From: Hyphomicrobiaceae bacterium
GTDB taxonomy: Bacteria; Pseudomonadota; Alphaproteobacteria; Rhizobiales; Hyphomicrobiaceae
Assembly (NCBI GenBank): GCA_020638035.1
Contig: JACKJI010000012.1
Coordinates: forward strand, 1-64,000
Direction of reading: 5' to 3'
DNA length: 64,000 nt
A program made the position numbers and the translations under genes. The notes under the pieces are model-generated. The model was not told where the DNA came from and did no database searches. It worked only from the letters and a program-made list of their open reading frames with translations. Shown in pieces: positions 35,382-44,308 of this stretch; position 1 is the first letter of the stretch; every line of letters starts with the position of its first letter.

Positions 35382-37238
35382 ATGTCTGCACAACCCAAAC
35401 TGAAGCTTGCCGAAGGTGCTGCAACGGCCGAGGGCGGGGCGTTTCTCGGCGTAGTCAGCTCGGTGCGCGGGTTCGTCTGGCATGAGAGGCTGCAGGCGGA
35501 CCAGCGGCTCGTGGCTGACGCCATCGCCCAGCGACATGGCCTGCCTGAGATTCTGGGTCGCATACTGGCTGCCCGCGGCGTCGGTCTCGACGAGGTGGAA
35601 GTCGTACTCGATCCGACCATCAAGGCGCTGATGCCGGATCCCAGCACGCTGCAGGACATGGATGCCGCCGCTGCCCGGCTCGCCGATGCTGTCGTCAAGA
35701 AGCAGCGCGTCGCCATCTTCGGCGACTATGACGTCGATGGGGCGTGCTCGTCGGCGCTGATGCAGCGCTTCCTCGAGCATCATGGCGTGCCCACGCGCAT
35801 CTACATTCCCGACCGCATCTTCGAAGGCTACGGACCCAACCCCGCGGCGATCGAGCAGCTCGTCACGGACGGCGCCCGCCTCATTGTCACGGTCGACTGC
35901 GGCACCACGAGCTTTGCACCGCTTCAGGTGGCGCGCGATCGCGGTGCTGACGTCGTCGTCATCGACCACCATCAGGCCGACGAGGCTCTGCCGCCCGCCA
36001 CCGCGGTCGTCAATCCGAATCGCCAGGACTGCCTGTCGGGACTTGGTCATCTGTGCGCGGCCGGCGTGGTGTTCATGGTGCTGGTGGCGACGCAACGTGC
36101 CTTGCGCGATCGTGGCCATTACACGGGAGCCACCGTTCCCGTCTCGCTGCTCGATCTGCTGGATCTCGTGGCGCTGGCTACGGTTGCGGATGTCGTACCG
36201 TTGCAAGGCCTCAACCGGGCTTTCGTGACGCAAGGCCTCAAGGTCATGCGCCAGCGCCGTAACACCGGCCTCAAGGCGTTGTTTGACGTTGCCGGTCTCG
36301 ACGCTGCGCCGCGCCCCTATCACCTGGGCTTCATCCTCGGGCCGCGCATCAATGCCGGCGGCCGCATCGGTGATGCGGCGCTGGGCGCGCGGCTGCTGGC
36401 AAGCGAAGATGCAACCGAAGCTGCAAAGATTGCCGCGCTGCTCGATAAGCTCAATCGCGAGCGCAAGGAGATCGAGACGCAGATGCTGGAAGAGGCGGTC
36501 GCGGAAGCCGAGCGGCTGCTCGATGCCGATCCTGAGCTGCCCGTGCTGGTCCTGGGCTCGCCGCGCTGGCACAAGGGCGTTGTAGGTCTTGTCGCCAGTC
36601 GCCTGACCGAGCGATTCCGCCGCCCCTCGTGCGTCATCTCCTGGGAGGAGGAAAAGGGATCAGAAGGGCAGGGGACTGGCTCCTTGCGCTCTATCGCCGG
36701 TGTCGACATCGGTGCGGCCGTGCGGTCCGCGATGGCGGCGGGACTGCTCGTCAAGGGTGGCGGTCATGCCATGGCGGCGGGCCTCACGGTGACGCGCGAT
36801 AGCTTCGAGCGCCTGACGTCCTACCTGCATGAACGACTGCGCACGCAGGCGGCGAGCGTTCGACAGTCGGCGGCGCTCGACATCGATGGTGCGCTGATGC
36901 CCGCCGCCGCCAACGAGGCGCTGATCGAGCTGCTGGAGCGCGCCGGTCCTTATGGTCAGGGTAACCCCCAACCGCGATTCGCCTTCCCCTCGCACCGGGT
37001 TCGGTTCGCCAAGGTGGTCGGCGAAGCGCACGTTCGTTGCCTTCTGGAGGCGGCCGATGGATCGCGCCTCGACGCCATCGCATTCCGGGCCGCGGGCCAG
37101 CCGTTGGGCGAGTTGCTGCTCAGCGCCGGCGGCATGCCGCTACATGTTTCCGGGCAGCTGCGCAAGGACACTTGGGGCGGCAAGAACCGGATCGAGCTGC
37201 AGATCGACGATGCTGCCGATCCGCGCCGCCAGGGCTGA
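35382..37238 (+). CDS. recJ: Single-stranded-DNA-specific exonuclease RecJ
   Basis: This 618-aa 5'-3' ssDNA exonuclease acts in recombination and mismatch repair. DHH-family motifs are IFGDYDVDGACSSALM, IVTVDCGTT and VVIDHHQADE. The DHHA1 part has GPRINAGGRIGDAALGARLL and VKGGGHAMAAGLTV, and an OB fold closes the protein. The ATG at 35382 has GGAGGCGAG upstream; the frame is open from 35286. Length and motifs are normal. Confidence 0.95.
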   Translation: MSAQPKLKLAEGAATAEGGAFLGVVSSVRGFVWHERLQADQRLVADAIAQRHGLPEILGRILAARGVGLDEVEVVLDPTIKALMPDPSTLQDMDAAAARLADAVVKKQRVAIFGDYDVDGACSSALMQRFLEHHGVPTRIYIPDRIFEGYGPNPAAIEQLVTDGARLIVTVDCGTTSFAPLQVARDRGADVVVIDHHQADEALPPATAVVNPNRQDCLSGLGHLCAAGVVFMVLVATQRALRDRGHYTGATVPVSLLDLLDLVALATVADVVPLQGLNRAFVTQGLKVMRQRRNTGLKALFDVAGLDAAPRPYHLGFILGPRINAGGRIGDAALGARLLASEDATEAAKIAALLDKLNRERKEIETQMLEEAVAEAERLLDADPELPVLVLGSPRWHKGVVGLVASRLTERFRRPSCVISWEEEKGSEGQGTGSLRSIAGVDIGAAVRSAMAAGLLVKGGGHAMAAGLTVTRDSFERLTSYLHERLRTQAASVRQSAALDIDGALMPAAANEALIELLERAGPYGQGNPQPRFAFPSHRVRFAKVVGEAHVRCLLEAADGSRLDAIAFRAAGQPLGELLLSAGGMPLHVSGQLRKDTWGGKNRIELQIDDAADPRRQG

Positions 37239-37379
37239 GAGAGGCAGGAAAGCAGCCGGCTGATCAAGGATCCCGGGACGCGACCACTCCATAGCGGACG
37301 GCGGGTAAATGACCGGAGCTGTGGGCGCTTCGCCGCCGCCTTGCCATTGTCTGCGAAACTGGCTACACCGACCCGCGCC

Positions 37380-37454
37380 GGTCCCTTCGTCTATCGGTTA
37401 GGACGTCAGATTTTCAATCTGAAAAGACGGGTTCGACTCCCGTAGGGACCGCCA
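37380..37454 (+). tRNA. tRNA-Glu (TTC)
   Basis: This is a complete tRNA with acceptor arms GGTCCCT/AGGGACC, an encoded CCA, anticodon stem CAGAT/ATCTG with loop TTTTCAA (anticodon TTC), and T arm ACGGGTTCGACTCCCGT. It lies between recJ and the accessory region that starts at about 37.5 kb. Confidence 0.96.
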
Positions 37455-37987
37455 GCACAATTCGATCCTGCAAGCGACATGCATGCGGCTGATCGCTGCT
37501 CATCCAGACTTCGCAATCCAAGCGGCAGTGCTCTGCACCAACGGCGCCGTGGCACGCCGCCGCTCACCCAGTCGAGATGCGCTCGTAAGGAAGCTGGTCG
37601 GGCCGGCTGGAGAACTCGCGGCTATTGTCCTCCAGCACCTCCTCTGTCGCCGCTCGGCCGTAGCTGTCACTTGGCGACGAAGTCGTTCGCTTTTTTGCAG
37701 GCCATTTCTCATCGATAGGCCTTTCACATCACCGGCGGAGTTCGTCCCCATAACGACGAACTGTATAGAGACGATTCAGGAATTGATGTTCTCCGTCTAG
37801 CGCCGGATGTGTGAACTAGGTTTCGTTATGTCTTGGAGTTCGTTTGGGGGGCAGGGAACCTTTATCCGTATACATTGGTTTTTGGATTTCCCTATTGTTT
37901 TTATATGTGAAAACTAATCCCGCCGCCTTTTGATGCACGCAACGTCACCATATCATCATTTCACGTCCTATTTTCCAGAAAGAGGCG

Positions 37988-38035
37988 TTGTCGGACATTT
38001 CTTTGAGGCGCGGCCGCGCTCAATATTGTCGGACA
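37988..38035. repeat. Direct repeat of a short palindrome, TTGTCGGACA
   Basis: The identical 10-mer occurs at 37988-37997 and 38026-38035, 38 bases apart. Its core TGTC-N-GACA is a perfect dyad, so each copy could bind a dimeric regulator. The pair lies in the presumed native upstream region of the Calx-beta gene. Confidence 0.5.
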
Positions 38036-38286
38036 CCAAAAGAATCACGCGTCACCCGTGAAAGTTGTGCTTTTCAAAAAGCCGATAACGGACGGTTCGA
38101 CCGCAGGTCGAATGTTTGTGTCAGGCTGAGCACAGATTACAGCCAATCCCTATCTGCGCACACAACGCCACCGCAATCTTACTTGCGTCAGCAACGGCGC
38201 CGATCCAAAGCTCCCCAATGTTTAATATTTAGTTAACTGACCATCCAAGTTGGTTGAGGTGCGACTCGCGGACGGGGTCGCGCGTG

Positions 38287-38290
38287 CGGA
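38287..38290. repeat. IS target-site duplication, left copy (CGGA)
   Basis: CGGA directly before the left terminal repeat equals the four bases directly after the right terminal repeat (39596-39599), the signature of transposition of this element. Confidence 0.85.
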
Positions 38291-38318
38291 TGACCTGCCC
38301 AATTTCTTCGGACCACGT

Positions 38319-39272
38319 TTAGCTTGAGAGATCAGCCCTCGTTGCTTTTGCTGTTTGCCTCTTGCGAGGCGGTTGCGCGACGGGGCGGAGCGCGGAGGCC
38401 CCACATACCGCAGCGATCCGGCCCGTCGCCGGCACGGGCGCTGCGTCTTGCTCCTTCAGTCTTGCCACGAACGCGGCCGGCGTCATGTAGCCTATGCTCG
38501 AATGCGGCCGCACCTCGTTGAAGTGGCGCCGCCACGTCTCGATCACGACCTTTGCTTCGGCCCGCGAGCGGAACCATTCCAGCGACAGGCACTCGTCGCG
38601 GAACTTGCCGTTGAAGCTCTCGGTCGCGCCATTCTGCCAGGGCTTGCCCGGATCGATCAACGCGCACCCGATGCCCTGACCGACGATCCACTTCAGCAGC
38701 GCCCGCGACACGAACTCGGGCCCGTTGTCGGACCTCAGATACAGCGGCGCGCCGCGCTCCGAGACGAGCCGCGACAGCACCTCGATCACGCGGCCCGAGC
38801 GGATGCGGCCATCGACCTCGATCGCCAGACCCTCTTTCGTCCACTCGTCGGTGACGGTGAGGCACTTCAGCTGCTGACCGTTGGCGCACCAGTCGAACAC
38901 GAAGTCGTAGCTCCACACCTGGTTCGCACCGGTCGGCGCGTTCGGGCGCGGACGGCCCGTCGCGATGCGCTTTCTCGGCCGCTTGCGCGGCACTTGAAGC
39001 TTCGCCAGTCGCCACAGGCGATGGCAGCGGCCGAAGCTCATCACATGCCCTTCCCGTTCGAGGAAGATCGCGATCCGACGATAGCCGTAGCGCGGATACT
39101 GCGCGGCGAGCGCCGCCATCCGCGCCAGCACCGGCGCATCCGTCTCCGCCTTCGTCGATCGATACCGCAACGCCGACCGCCCCACTCCGATCAGCGTGCA
39201 AGCCCGCCGCTGCGACAGGCCATGCCCTGTCGCGTACGCCACCTGCGAACGGCGAGCCGGCACGCTCACCAT
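38319..39272 (-). CDS. IS3-family transposase OrfB (DDE integrase domain)
   Basis: This is the catalytic part of the transposase. It has an HTH_21-like segment (YPRYGYRRIAIFLEREG), then the rve integrase core with Asp in VWSYDFVFDW, Asp in RSDNGPEFVS and Glu in NGATESFNGKFRDECL (DDE triad). Read alone from the ATG at 39272 it has 317 codons. It is more likely made as an OrfAB fusion by -1 frameshifting at the A7 run (complement of 39272-39278). The stop lies inside the left terminal repeat. A basic tail of about 45 residues follows the core. Confidence 0.93.
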   Translation of the reverse strand: MVSVPARRSQVAYATGHGLSQRRACTLIGVGRSALRYRSTKAETDAPVLARMAALAAQYPRYGYRRIAIFLEREGHVMSFGRCHRLWRLAKLQVPRKRPRKRIATGRPRPNAPTGANQVWSYDFVFDWCANGQQLKCLTVTDEWTKEGLAIEVDGRIRSGRVIEVLSRLVSERGAPLYLRSDNGPEFVSRALLKWIVGQGIGCALIDPGKPWQNGATESFNGKFRDECLSLEWFRSRAEAKVVIETWRRHFNEVRPHSSIGYMTPAAFVARLKEQDAAPVPATGRIAAVCGASALRPVAQPPRKRQTAKATRADLSS

Positions 39273-39529
39273 TTTTTTGCGGCGATCTCCTTCATCACCT
39301 CGATCTCGAGATCGCGCTCGGCGACGAGCTTCTTCAGCCGCGCATTCTCCGCTTCGAGCTGCTTCAGACGGCGCACGTCGTCTGACTGCAGCGCCCCGAA
39401 GCGCTTGCGCCACGTGTAGATCGTCTGCTCGCTGATGCCGTGCCTCTTCGCAACCTCGCCGACAGTCCCGCGATCCGCCTCGCGAAGGATCGCCACCATC
39501 TGCTCGTCCCGGAACCTGCTCTTGCGCAT
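39266..39529 (-). CDS. IS3-family transposase OrfA (helix-turn-helix)
   Basis: This 87-aa DNA-binding subunit starts MRKSRFRDEQMVAILREA, with an HTH (GEVAKRHGISEQTIYTWRKRFG) followed by a leucine-zipper-like coiled coil (RRLKQLEAENARLKKLVAE). The end (EIAAKKW) lies on the A7 slippery run; orfB is in the -1 frame. The start lies about 65 bases inside the right end of the IS. Confidence 0.93.
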   Translation of the reverse strand: MRKSRFRDEQMVAILREADRGTVGEVAKRHGISEQTIYTWRKRFGALQSDDVRRLKQLEAENARLKKLVAERDLEIEVMKEIAAKKW

Positions 39530-39595
39530 GCCGTCCTCCGATTCGGAGGCCAGTCTCTCAAGTTATCGATGGTCCGAAAACCCTGGGGCAGGTCA

Positions 39596-39599
39596 CGGA
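39596..39599. repeat. IS target-site duplication, right copy (CGGA)
   Basis: This is identical to 38287-38290. Removing the IS and one copy joins 38290 to 39600 and restores a continuous upstream region for the gene starting at 39624. Confidence 0.85.
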
Positions 39600-39623
39600 G
39601 TGCGAGCGGGGGTTCGACAGGTG

Positions 39624-42600
39624 ATGGCGCCAAACAAGTGCAAAGTGTTGCTAGCGCGACTGGCGGCATTTTTTGTCTTTTTCGCATCGCTAATGGCGGC
39701 GGCCGATCGGGCATTCGCGGTGACCGTTTTAGTTCCAGATGCGGAATGTAACGGCAACACATGTGATGCTGGCCCCGTTACCGTGACCGGGCTGGACACG
39801 AACATCTCGGGCAATGCCGTTTTGACATTCAGCGCTCGTGGTGATCTTGGTGGAGCAACTCAGACAATCACGGTTTTGGTGAATGGTACGAACGTTGGGA
39901 CGGTTAACCCGAGTGGCGCGAGTGGATGTATAATTGTCAACAACCTTCAGGTAACCGTGCCCCAATCGGTAATTGCGAGTAGTTCCGGAACTGTCAACAT
40001 CGAGTACCAGACCAGCAGCGACGTCAGTAATATCTGTAATCCGAATCCCGACTTCAGAGTTTTCGACGCTTCGTTGACTTATTCGACGGCCGTTGCTCCG
40101 ACGATCTCGATCGCCAAGACGACGGATGGCAGCGAAAGCGGCCCGACGAATGCGGTCTTCACGGTGACGGTGACGCCGATCAACACGAGCGGTGTACCCA
40201 TCACGGGCAACATCGCCTACGGCGGCACGGCGACCAACGGCACGGACTACGGCCTGGGCGCGACGACGTTCTCGATCCCGAACAACTCCTCGACAGCGAC
40301 GATCACGCTGAATGTCGTGGACGACGGGCTGGTTGAGGGCACGGAGACGGTGACGGCAACGATTTCGTCTCCATCGACGGGGACGATCGGCACGGCCTCG
40401 GCGACCGCCGATATCACCGACAACGACAACTACTCGGTCTCGATCGCCAAGACGACGGATGGCAGCGAAAGCGGCCCGGCGAATGCGGTCTTCACGGTGA
40501 CGGTGACGCCGACCAACCTGAGTGGCGCACCCATCACGGGCAACATCGCTTACGGCGGCACGGCGACCAACGGCACGGACTACGGCCTGGGCGCGACGAC
40601 GTTCTCGATCCCGAACAACTCCTCGACGGCGACGATCACGCTGAATGTCGTGGACGACGGGTTGGTTGAGGGCACGGAGACGGTGACGGCGACGATTTCG
40701 TCTCCATCGACGGGGACGATCGGCACGGCCTCGGCAACTGCCGGTATCACCGACAACGACAACTACTCGGTCTCGATCGCCAAGACGACGGACGGCAGCG
40801 AAAGCGGCCCGACGAATGCGGTCTTCACGGTGACGGTGACGCCGACCAACCTGAGTGGTGCACCTATCACGGGCAACATCGCTTACGGCGGCACGGCGAC
40901 CAACGGCACGGACTACGGCCTGGGCGCGACGACGTTCTCGATCCCGAACAACTCCTCGACGGCGACGATCACGCTGAATGTCGTGGACGACGGGTTGGTT
41001 GAAGGCACGGAGACGGTGACGGCAACGATTTCGTCTCCATCGACGGGGACGATCGGCACGGCCTCGGCGACCGCCGATATCACCGACAACGACAACTACT
41101 CGGTCTCGATCGCCAAGACGACGGATGGCAGCGAAAGCGGCCCGGCGAATGCGGTCTTCACGGTGACGGTGACGCCGACCAACCTGAGTGGTGCACCTAT
41201 CACGGGCAACATCGCTTACGGCGGCACGGCGACCAACGGCACGGACTACGGCCTGGGCGCGACGACGTTCTCGATCCCGAACAACTCCTCGACGGCGACG
41301 ATCACGCTGAATGTCGTGGACGACGGGTTGGTTGAGGGCACGGAGACGGTGACGGCGACGATTTCGTCTCCATCGACGGGGACGATCGGCACGGCCTCGG
41401 CAACTGCCGGTATCACCGACAACGACAACTACTCGGTCTCGATCGCCAAGACGACGGATGGCAGCGAAAGCGGCCCGGCGAATGCGGTCTTCACGGTGAC
41501 GGTGACGCCGACCAACCTGAGTGGTGCACCTATCACGGGCAACATCGCTTACGGCGGCACGGCGACCAACGGCACGGACTACGGCCTGGGCGCGACGACG
41601 TTCTCGATCCCGAACAACTCCTCGACGGCGACGATCACGCTGAATGTCGTGGACGACGGGTTGGTTGAGGGCACGGAGACGGTGACGGCAACGATTTCGT
41701 CTCCATCGACGGGGACGATCGGCACGGCCTCGGCGACCGCCGATATCACCGACAACGACAACTACTCGGTCTCGATCGCCAAGACCACGGACGGCAGCGA
41801 AAGCGGCCCGACGAATGCGGTGTTCACGGTGACGGTGACGCCGACCAACCTGAGTGGTGCACCCATCACGGGCAACATCGCCTACGGCGGCACGGCGACC
41901 AACGGCACGGACTACGGCCTGGGCGCGACGACGTTCTCGATCCCGAACAACTCCTCGACAGCGACGATCACGCTGAATGTCGTGGACGACGGGTTGGTTG
42001 AGGGCACGGAGACGGTGACGGCAACGATTTCGTCTCCATCGACGGGGACGATCGGCACGGCCTCGGCGACCGCCGATATCACCGACAACGACAACTACTC
42101 GGTCTCGATCGCCAAGACGACGGACGGCAGCGAGAGCGGCCCGACGAATGCGGTCTTCACGGTGACGGTGACGCCGACCAACCTGAGCGGTGCACCCATC
42201 ACGGGCAACATCGCCTACGGCGGCACGGCGACCAACGGCACGGACTACGGCCTGGGCGCGACGACGTTCTCGATCCCGAACAACTCCTCGACGGCGACGA
42301 TCACGCTGAATGTCGTGGACGACGGGTTGGTTGAGGGCACGGAGACGGTGACGGCGACGATTTCGTCTCCATCGACGGGGACGATCGGCACGGCCTCGGC
42401 GACCGCCGATATCACCGACAACGACAACTACTCGGTCTCGATCGCCAAGACGACGGACGGCAGCGAGAGCGGCCCGACGAATGCGGTCTTCACGGTGACG
42501 GTGACACCGACCAACCTGAGCGGTGCACCCATCACGGGCAACATCGCTTACGGCGGCACGGCGACCAACGGCACGGACTACGGCCTGGGCGCGACGACGT

Positions 42601-44132
42601 TCTCGATCCCGAACAACTCCTCGACGGCGACGATCACGCTGAATGTCGTGGACGACGGGTTGGTTGAGGGCACGGAGACGGTGACGGCGACGATTTCGTC
42701 TCCATCGACGGGGACGATCGGCACGGCCTCGGCAACTGCCGGTATCACCGACAACGACAACTACTCGGTCTCGATCGCCAAGACCACGGACGGCAGCGAA
42801 AGCGGCCCGACGGATGTCGTATTTACGGTGACGGTAACGCCGACCAACCTGAGCGGTGCACCCATCACGGGCAACATCGCTTACGGCGGCACGGCGACCA
42901 ACGGCACGGACTACGGCCTGGGCCCGACGACGTTCTCGATCCCGAACAACTCCTCGACGGCAACGATCACGCTAAGCGTGCTGACAGATGAGGTCGTTGA
43001 AGGCACGGAGACGGTGACGGCGACGATTTCGTCTCCATCGACGGGTTTGATTGGCACGGCCTCGGCAACTGCCAACATCGCGGATGATGTCTCATTTGTT
43101 CAAACCCGCACAAGTCGCATTATCGCGAACTTCATGAGCCGCCGCGCCGATCAGATTACGGCTAGTGATCCAGATCTGGTGAGCCGTATGGTGGGCTGCG
43201 GGTCCGGTGGCTCGCCGGCAACGGTTGGCGGGGACGGTCGTGGCGACTCCGAGAGATTTAATTTTGCAACAAGCCTGCGGCAGTTGTCTGCAACCAAGAA
43301 GAAAGAGGGTGAGACGAAGGAGCGGTCTGCCGAATCCGATTCACGCCTCAGACAACCGTGTAAGGGCTTCGATATCTGGGCGTCTGGGCAGTGGTCGAGA
43401 AATCGCACCGACGACACAGCGAACGAACTCGGGTTGTTCTATCTCGGCGTTGACTATCATCTGTCACCGTCGCTGGTTGTCGGGCTCCTTGCCCAGTTTG
43501 ACCACTCCAAGGAGACCGACAACGTCGAAGGATTTGCTGTCCGGGGCAACGGCTGGCTCGTCGGCCCCTACGTCGTGGCACGTCTGACCGACACCCTGAT
43601 CTTCGATGGACGCGCCGCCTGGGGACAGTCCAACAACAAGGTCGATCCGTTGGGTCTTTACGAGGATGACTTCGAGACAGAGCGGTGGCTGGCCCGCGCC
43701 CGCCTGACCGGTGACTACCGCTTCGGCAACTTCATGCTGCAACCACATGTCGGAGTGATCTATTTCCACGAGACGCAGAAGGCATACACGGATAGCTTGA
43801 ATCTCGCGATCCCGAGCCAAACGATATCCTTGGGGCGCCTGACGTTCGGACCGAAGTTCGGTTACATGATCCAAGGTTCGGATGGAACGGTGATCATACC
43901 AAAGGTCGGAATCACGGGAATATGGGATTTCGACAAGGCTGAAGTGGTGGATCTGGCAACCGGTCTGCCAACAGGTTCGAGTGCAGAGATCCGTGCGCGT
44001 GTCGAAGCGGGAATCTCCATCTCGCTGCCGAGTGGAATGTCACTTCAGGGTGAAGGCTTCTACGACGGAATCGGCGCCAGCGATGTGGAAGCCTATGGTG
44101 GCAGTGTGAAGCTCAATCTGCCTTTGAATTGA
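39624..44132 (+). CDS. Calx-beta repeat protein with C-terminal autotransporter-like barrel
   Basis: This 1502-aa surface protein has a signal peptide (KVLLARLAAFFVFFASLMAAA, cleavage near AFA). A beta-rich N-terminal domain of about 130 residues with paired Cys follows. Nine tandem Calx-beta modules of 111 residues come next (core SIAKTTDGSESGP, GTDYGLGATTFSIPNNSS, VEGTETVTATISS). A basic linker leads to a C-terminal domain of about 260 residues with alternating beta strands (GLFYLGVDYHLSPSLVVGLL, GNGWLVGPYVVARLTD), like a type Va autotransporter barrel. It ends KLNLPLN, without the usual terminal aromatic. A GTG at 39621 is an alternative start. The IS at 38291-39595 ends 28 bases upstream. 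Adhesion is the usual role of such proteins, by inference. Confidence 0.88.
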   Translation: MAPNKCKVLLARLAAFFVFFASLMAAADRAFAVTVLVPDAECNGNTCDAGPVTVTGLDTNISGNAVLTFSARGDLGGATQTITVLVNGTNVGTVNPSGASGCIIVNNLQVTVPQSVIASSSGTVNIEYQTSSDVSNICNPNPDFRVFDASLTYSTAVAPTISIAKTTDGSESGPTNAVFTVTVTPINTSGVPITGNIAYGGTATNGTDYGLGATTFSIPNNSSTATITLNVVDDGLVEGTETVTATISSPSTGTIGTASATADITDNDNYSVSIAKTTDGSESGPANAVFTVTVTPTNLSGAPITGNIAYGGTATNGTDYGLGATTFSIPNNSSTATITLNVVDDGLVEGTETVTATISSPSTGTIGTASATAGITDNDNYSVSIAKTTDGSESGPTNAVFTVTVTPTNLSGAPITGNIAYGGTATNGTDYGLGATTFSIPNNSSTATITLNVVDDGLVEGTETVTATISSPSTGTIGTASATADITDNDNYSVSIAKTTDGSESGPANAVFTVTVTPTNLSGAPITGNIAYGGTATNGTDYGLGATTFSIPNNSSTATITLNVVDDGLVEGTETVTATISSPSTGTIGTASATAGITDNDNYSVSIAKTTDGSESGPANAVFTVTVTPTNLSGAPITGNIAYGGTATNGTDYGLGATTFSIPNNSSTATITLNVVDDGLVEGTETVTATISSPSTGTIGTASATADITDNDNYSVSIAKTTDGSESGPTNAVFTVTVTPTNLSGAPITGNIAYGGTATNGTDYGLGATTFSIPNNSSTATITLNVVDDGLVEGTETVTATISSPSTGTIGTASATADITDNDNYSVSIAKTTDGSESGPTNAVFTVTVTPTNLSGAPITGNIAYGGTATNGTDYGLGATTFSIPNNSSTATITLNVVDDGLVEGTETVTATISSPSTGTIGTASATADITDNDNYSVSIAKTTDGSESGPTNAVFTVTVTPTNLSGAPITGNIAYGGTATNGTDYGLGATTFSIPNNSSTATITLNVVDDGLVEGTETVTATISSPSTGTIGTASATAGITDNDNYSVSIAKTTDGSESGPTDVVFTVTVTPTNLSGAPITGNIAYGGTATNGTDYGLGPTTFSIPNNSSTATITLSVLTDEVVEGTETVTATISSPSTGLIGTASATANIADDVSFVQTRTSRIIANFMSRRADQITASDPDLVSRMVGCGSGGSPATVGGDGRGDSERFNFATSLRQLSATKKKEGETKERSAESDSRLRQPCKGFDIWASGQWSRNRTDDTANELGLFYLGVDYHLSPSLVVGLLAQFDHSKETDNVEGFAVRGNGWLVGPYVVARLTDTLIFDGRAAWGQSNNKVDPLGLYEDDFETERWLARARLTGDYRFGNFMLQPHVGVIYFHETQKAYTDSLNLAIPSQTISLGRLTFGPKFGYMIQGSDGTVIIPKVGITGIWDFDKAEVVDLATGLPTGSSAEIRARVEAGISISLPSGMSLQGEGFYDGIGASDVEAYGGSVKLNLPLN
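40107..43103 (+). repeat. Nine tandem 333-bp Calx-beta coding repeats
   Basis: Units start at 40107, 40440, 40773, 41106, 41439, 41772, 42105, 42438 and 42771, with no length change. Units 1-8 are nearly identical in DNA, differing at a few third positions and a few codons. Unit 9 diverges in its second half (LSVLTDEVVEGTE, ANIADD). Variants such as ADITDND (units 1, 3, 5, 6, 7) against AGITDND (2, 4, 8) suggest that two-unit blocks were duplicated. Confidence 0.97.
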
Positions 44133-44140
44133 GATCAGAT

Positions 44141-44171
44141 CGCCGTTTTCGGCTCGTGGCCGAAAACGGCG
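44141..44171 (+). terminator. Perfect 13-bp hairpin after the Calx-beta gene
   Basis: CGCCGTTTTCGGC (44141-44153) and GCCGAAAACGGCG (44159-44171) are perfect inverted repeats with a 5-base loop, starting 9 bases past the stop. No T-run follows, so it may act as an mRNA-end stabiliser or a Rho-assisted terminator between convergent genes. Confidence 0.65.
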
Positions 44172-44308
44172 CCCGCTGTGTGACCAAGTGCCTGTCGGGC
44201 AGTGAACCAGCTTATGTTGCGACGGCTTGGGTTGACGGATTTCCGATCGGTTGGCGGTAAGGTCGTGCCTGGCGCCGTTCAACTGATCGATCTGTATGCC
44301 GGGGAAGC

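Larger units (their letters stand above)
37455..38290. promoter_or_regulatory. Gene-free, AT-richer region upstream of the IS element
   Basis: These 836 bases contain no convincing gene. From about 37810 the GC content visibly drops (for example TTTTTATATG near 37900 and GTTTAATATTTAG near 38220). Before the IS insertion this stretch ran directly into the ribosome-binding site of the Calx-beta gene, so it is its likely native promoter region. It contains two copies of TTGTCGGACA (listed separately). Confidence 0.5.
38291..39595 (-). mobile_element. Complete IS3-family insertion sequence (IS407-like), 1305 bp
   Basis: Terminal inverted repeats share TGACCTGCCC at the very ends, then CGGACC and CTTGAGAGA further in (left end from 38291, right end back from 39595). 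A 4-bp CGGA duplication flanks it. Two overlapping frames, orfA and orfB, are joined by a run of seven A on the coding strand. Both ends, both frames and the target duplication are intact, so the element looks recent and potentially active. No second copy lies in this window. Confidence 0.95.

Noticed and set aside
37483..37800. 105-codon frame directly after tRNA-Glu
   Set aside because: It has no ribosome-binding site, no family pattern and mixed composition; I see no integrase or phage signature that would mark an island start.
40247..42760. Eight identical 60-codon antisense frames spaced 333 bp, and the idea of a CRISPR array
   Set aside because: They are the reverse of the Calx-beta repeats. 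Units are long, contiguous and coding, with no spacers.
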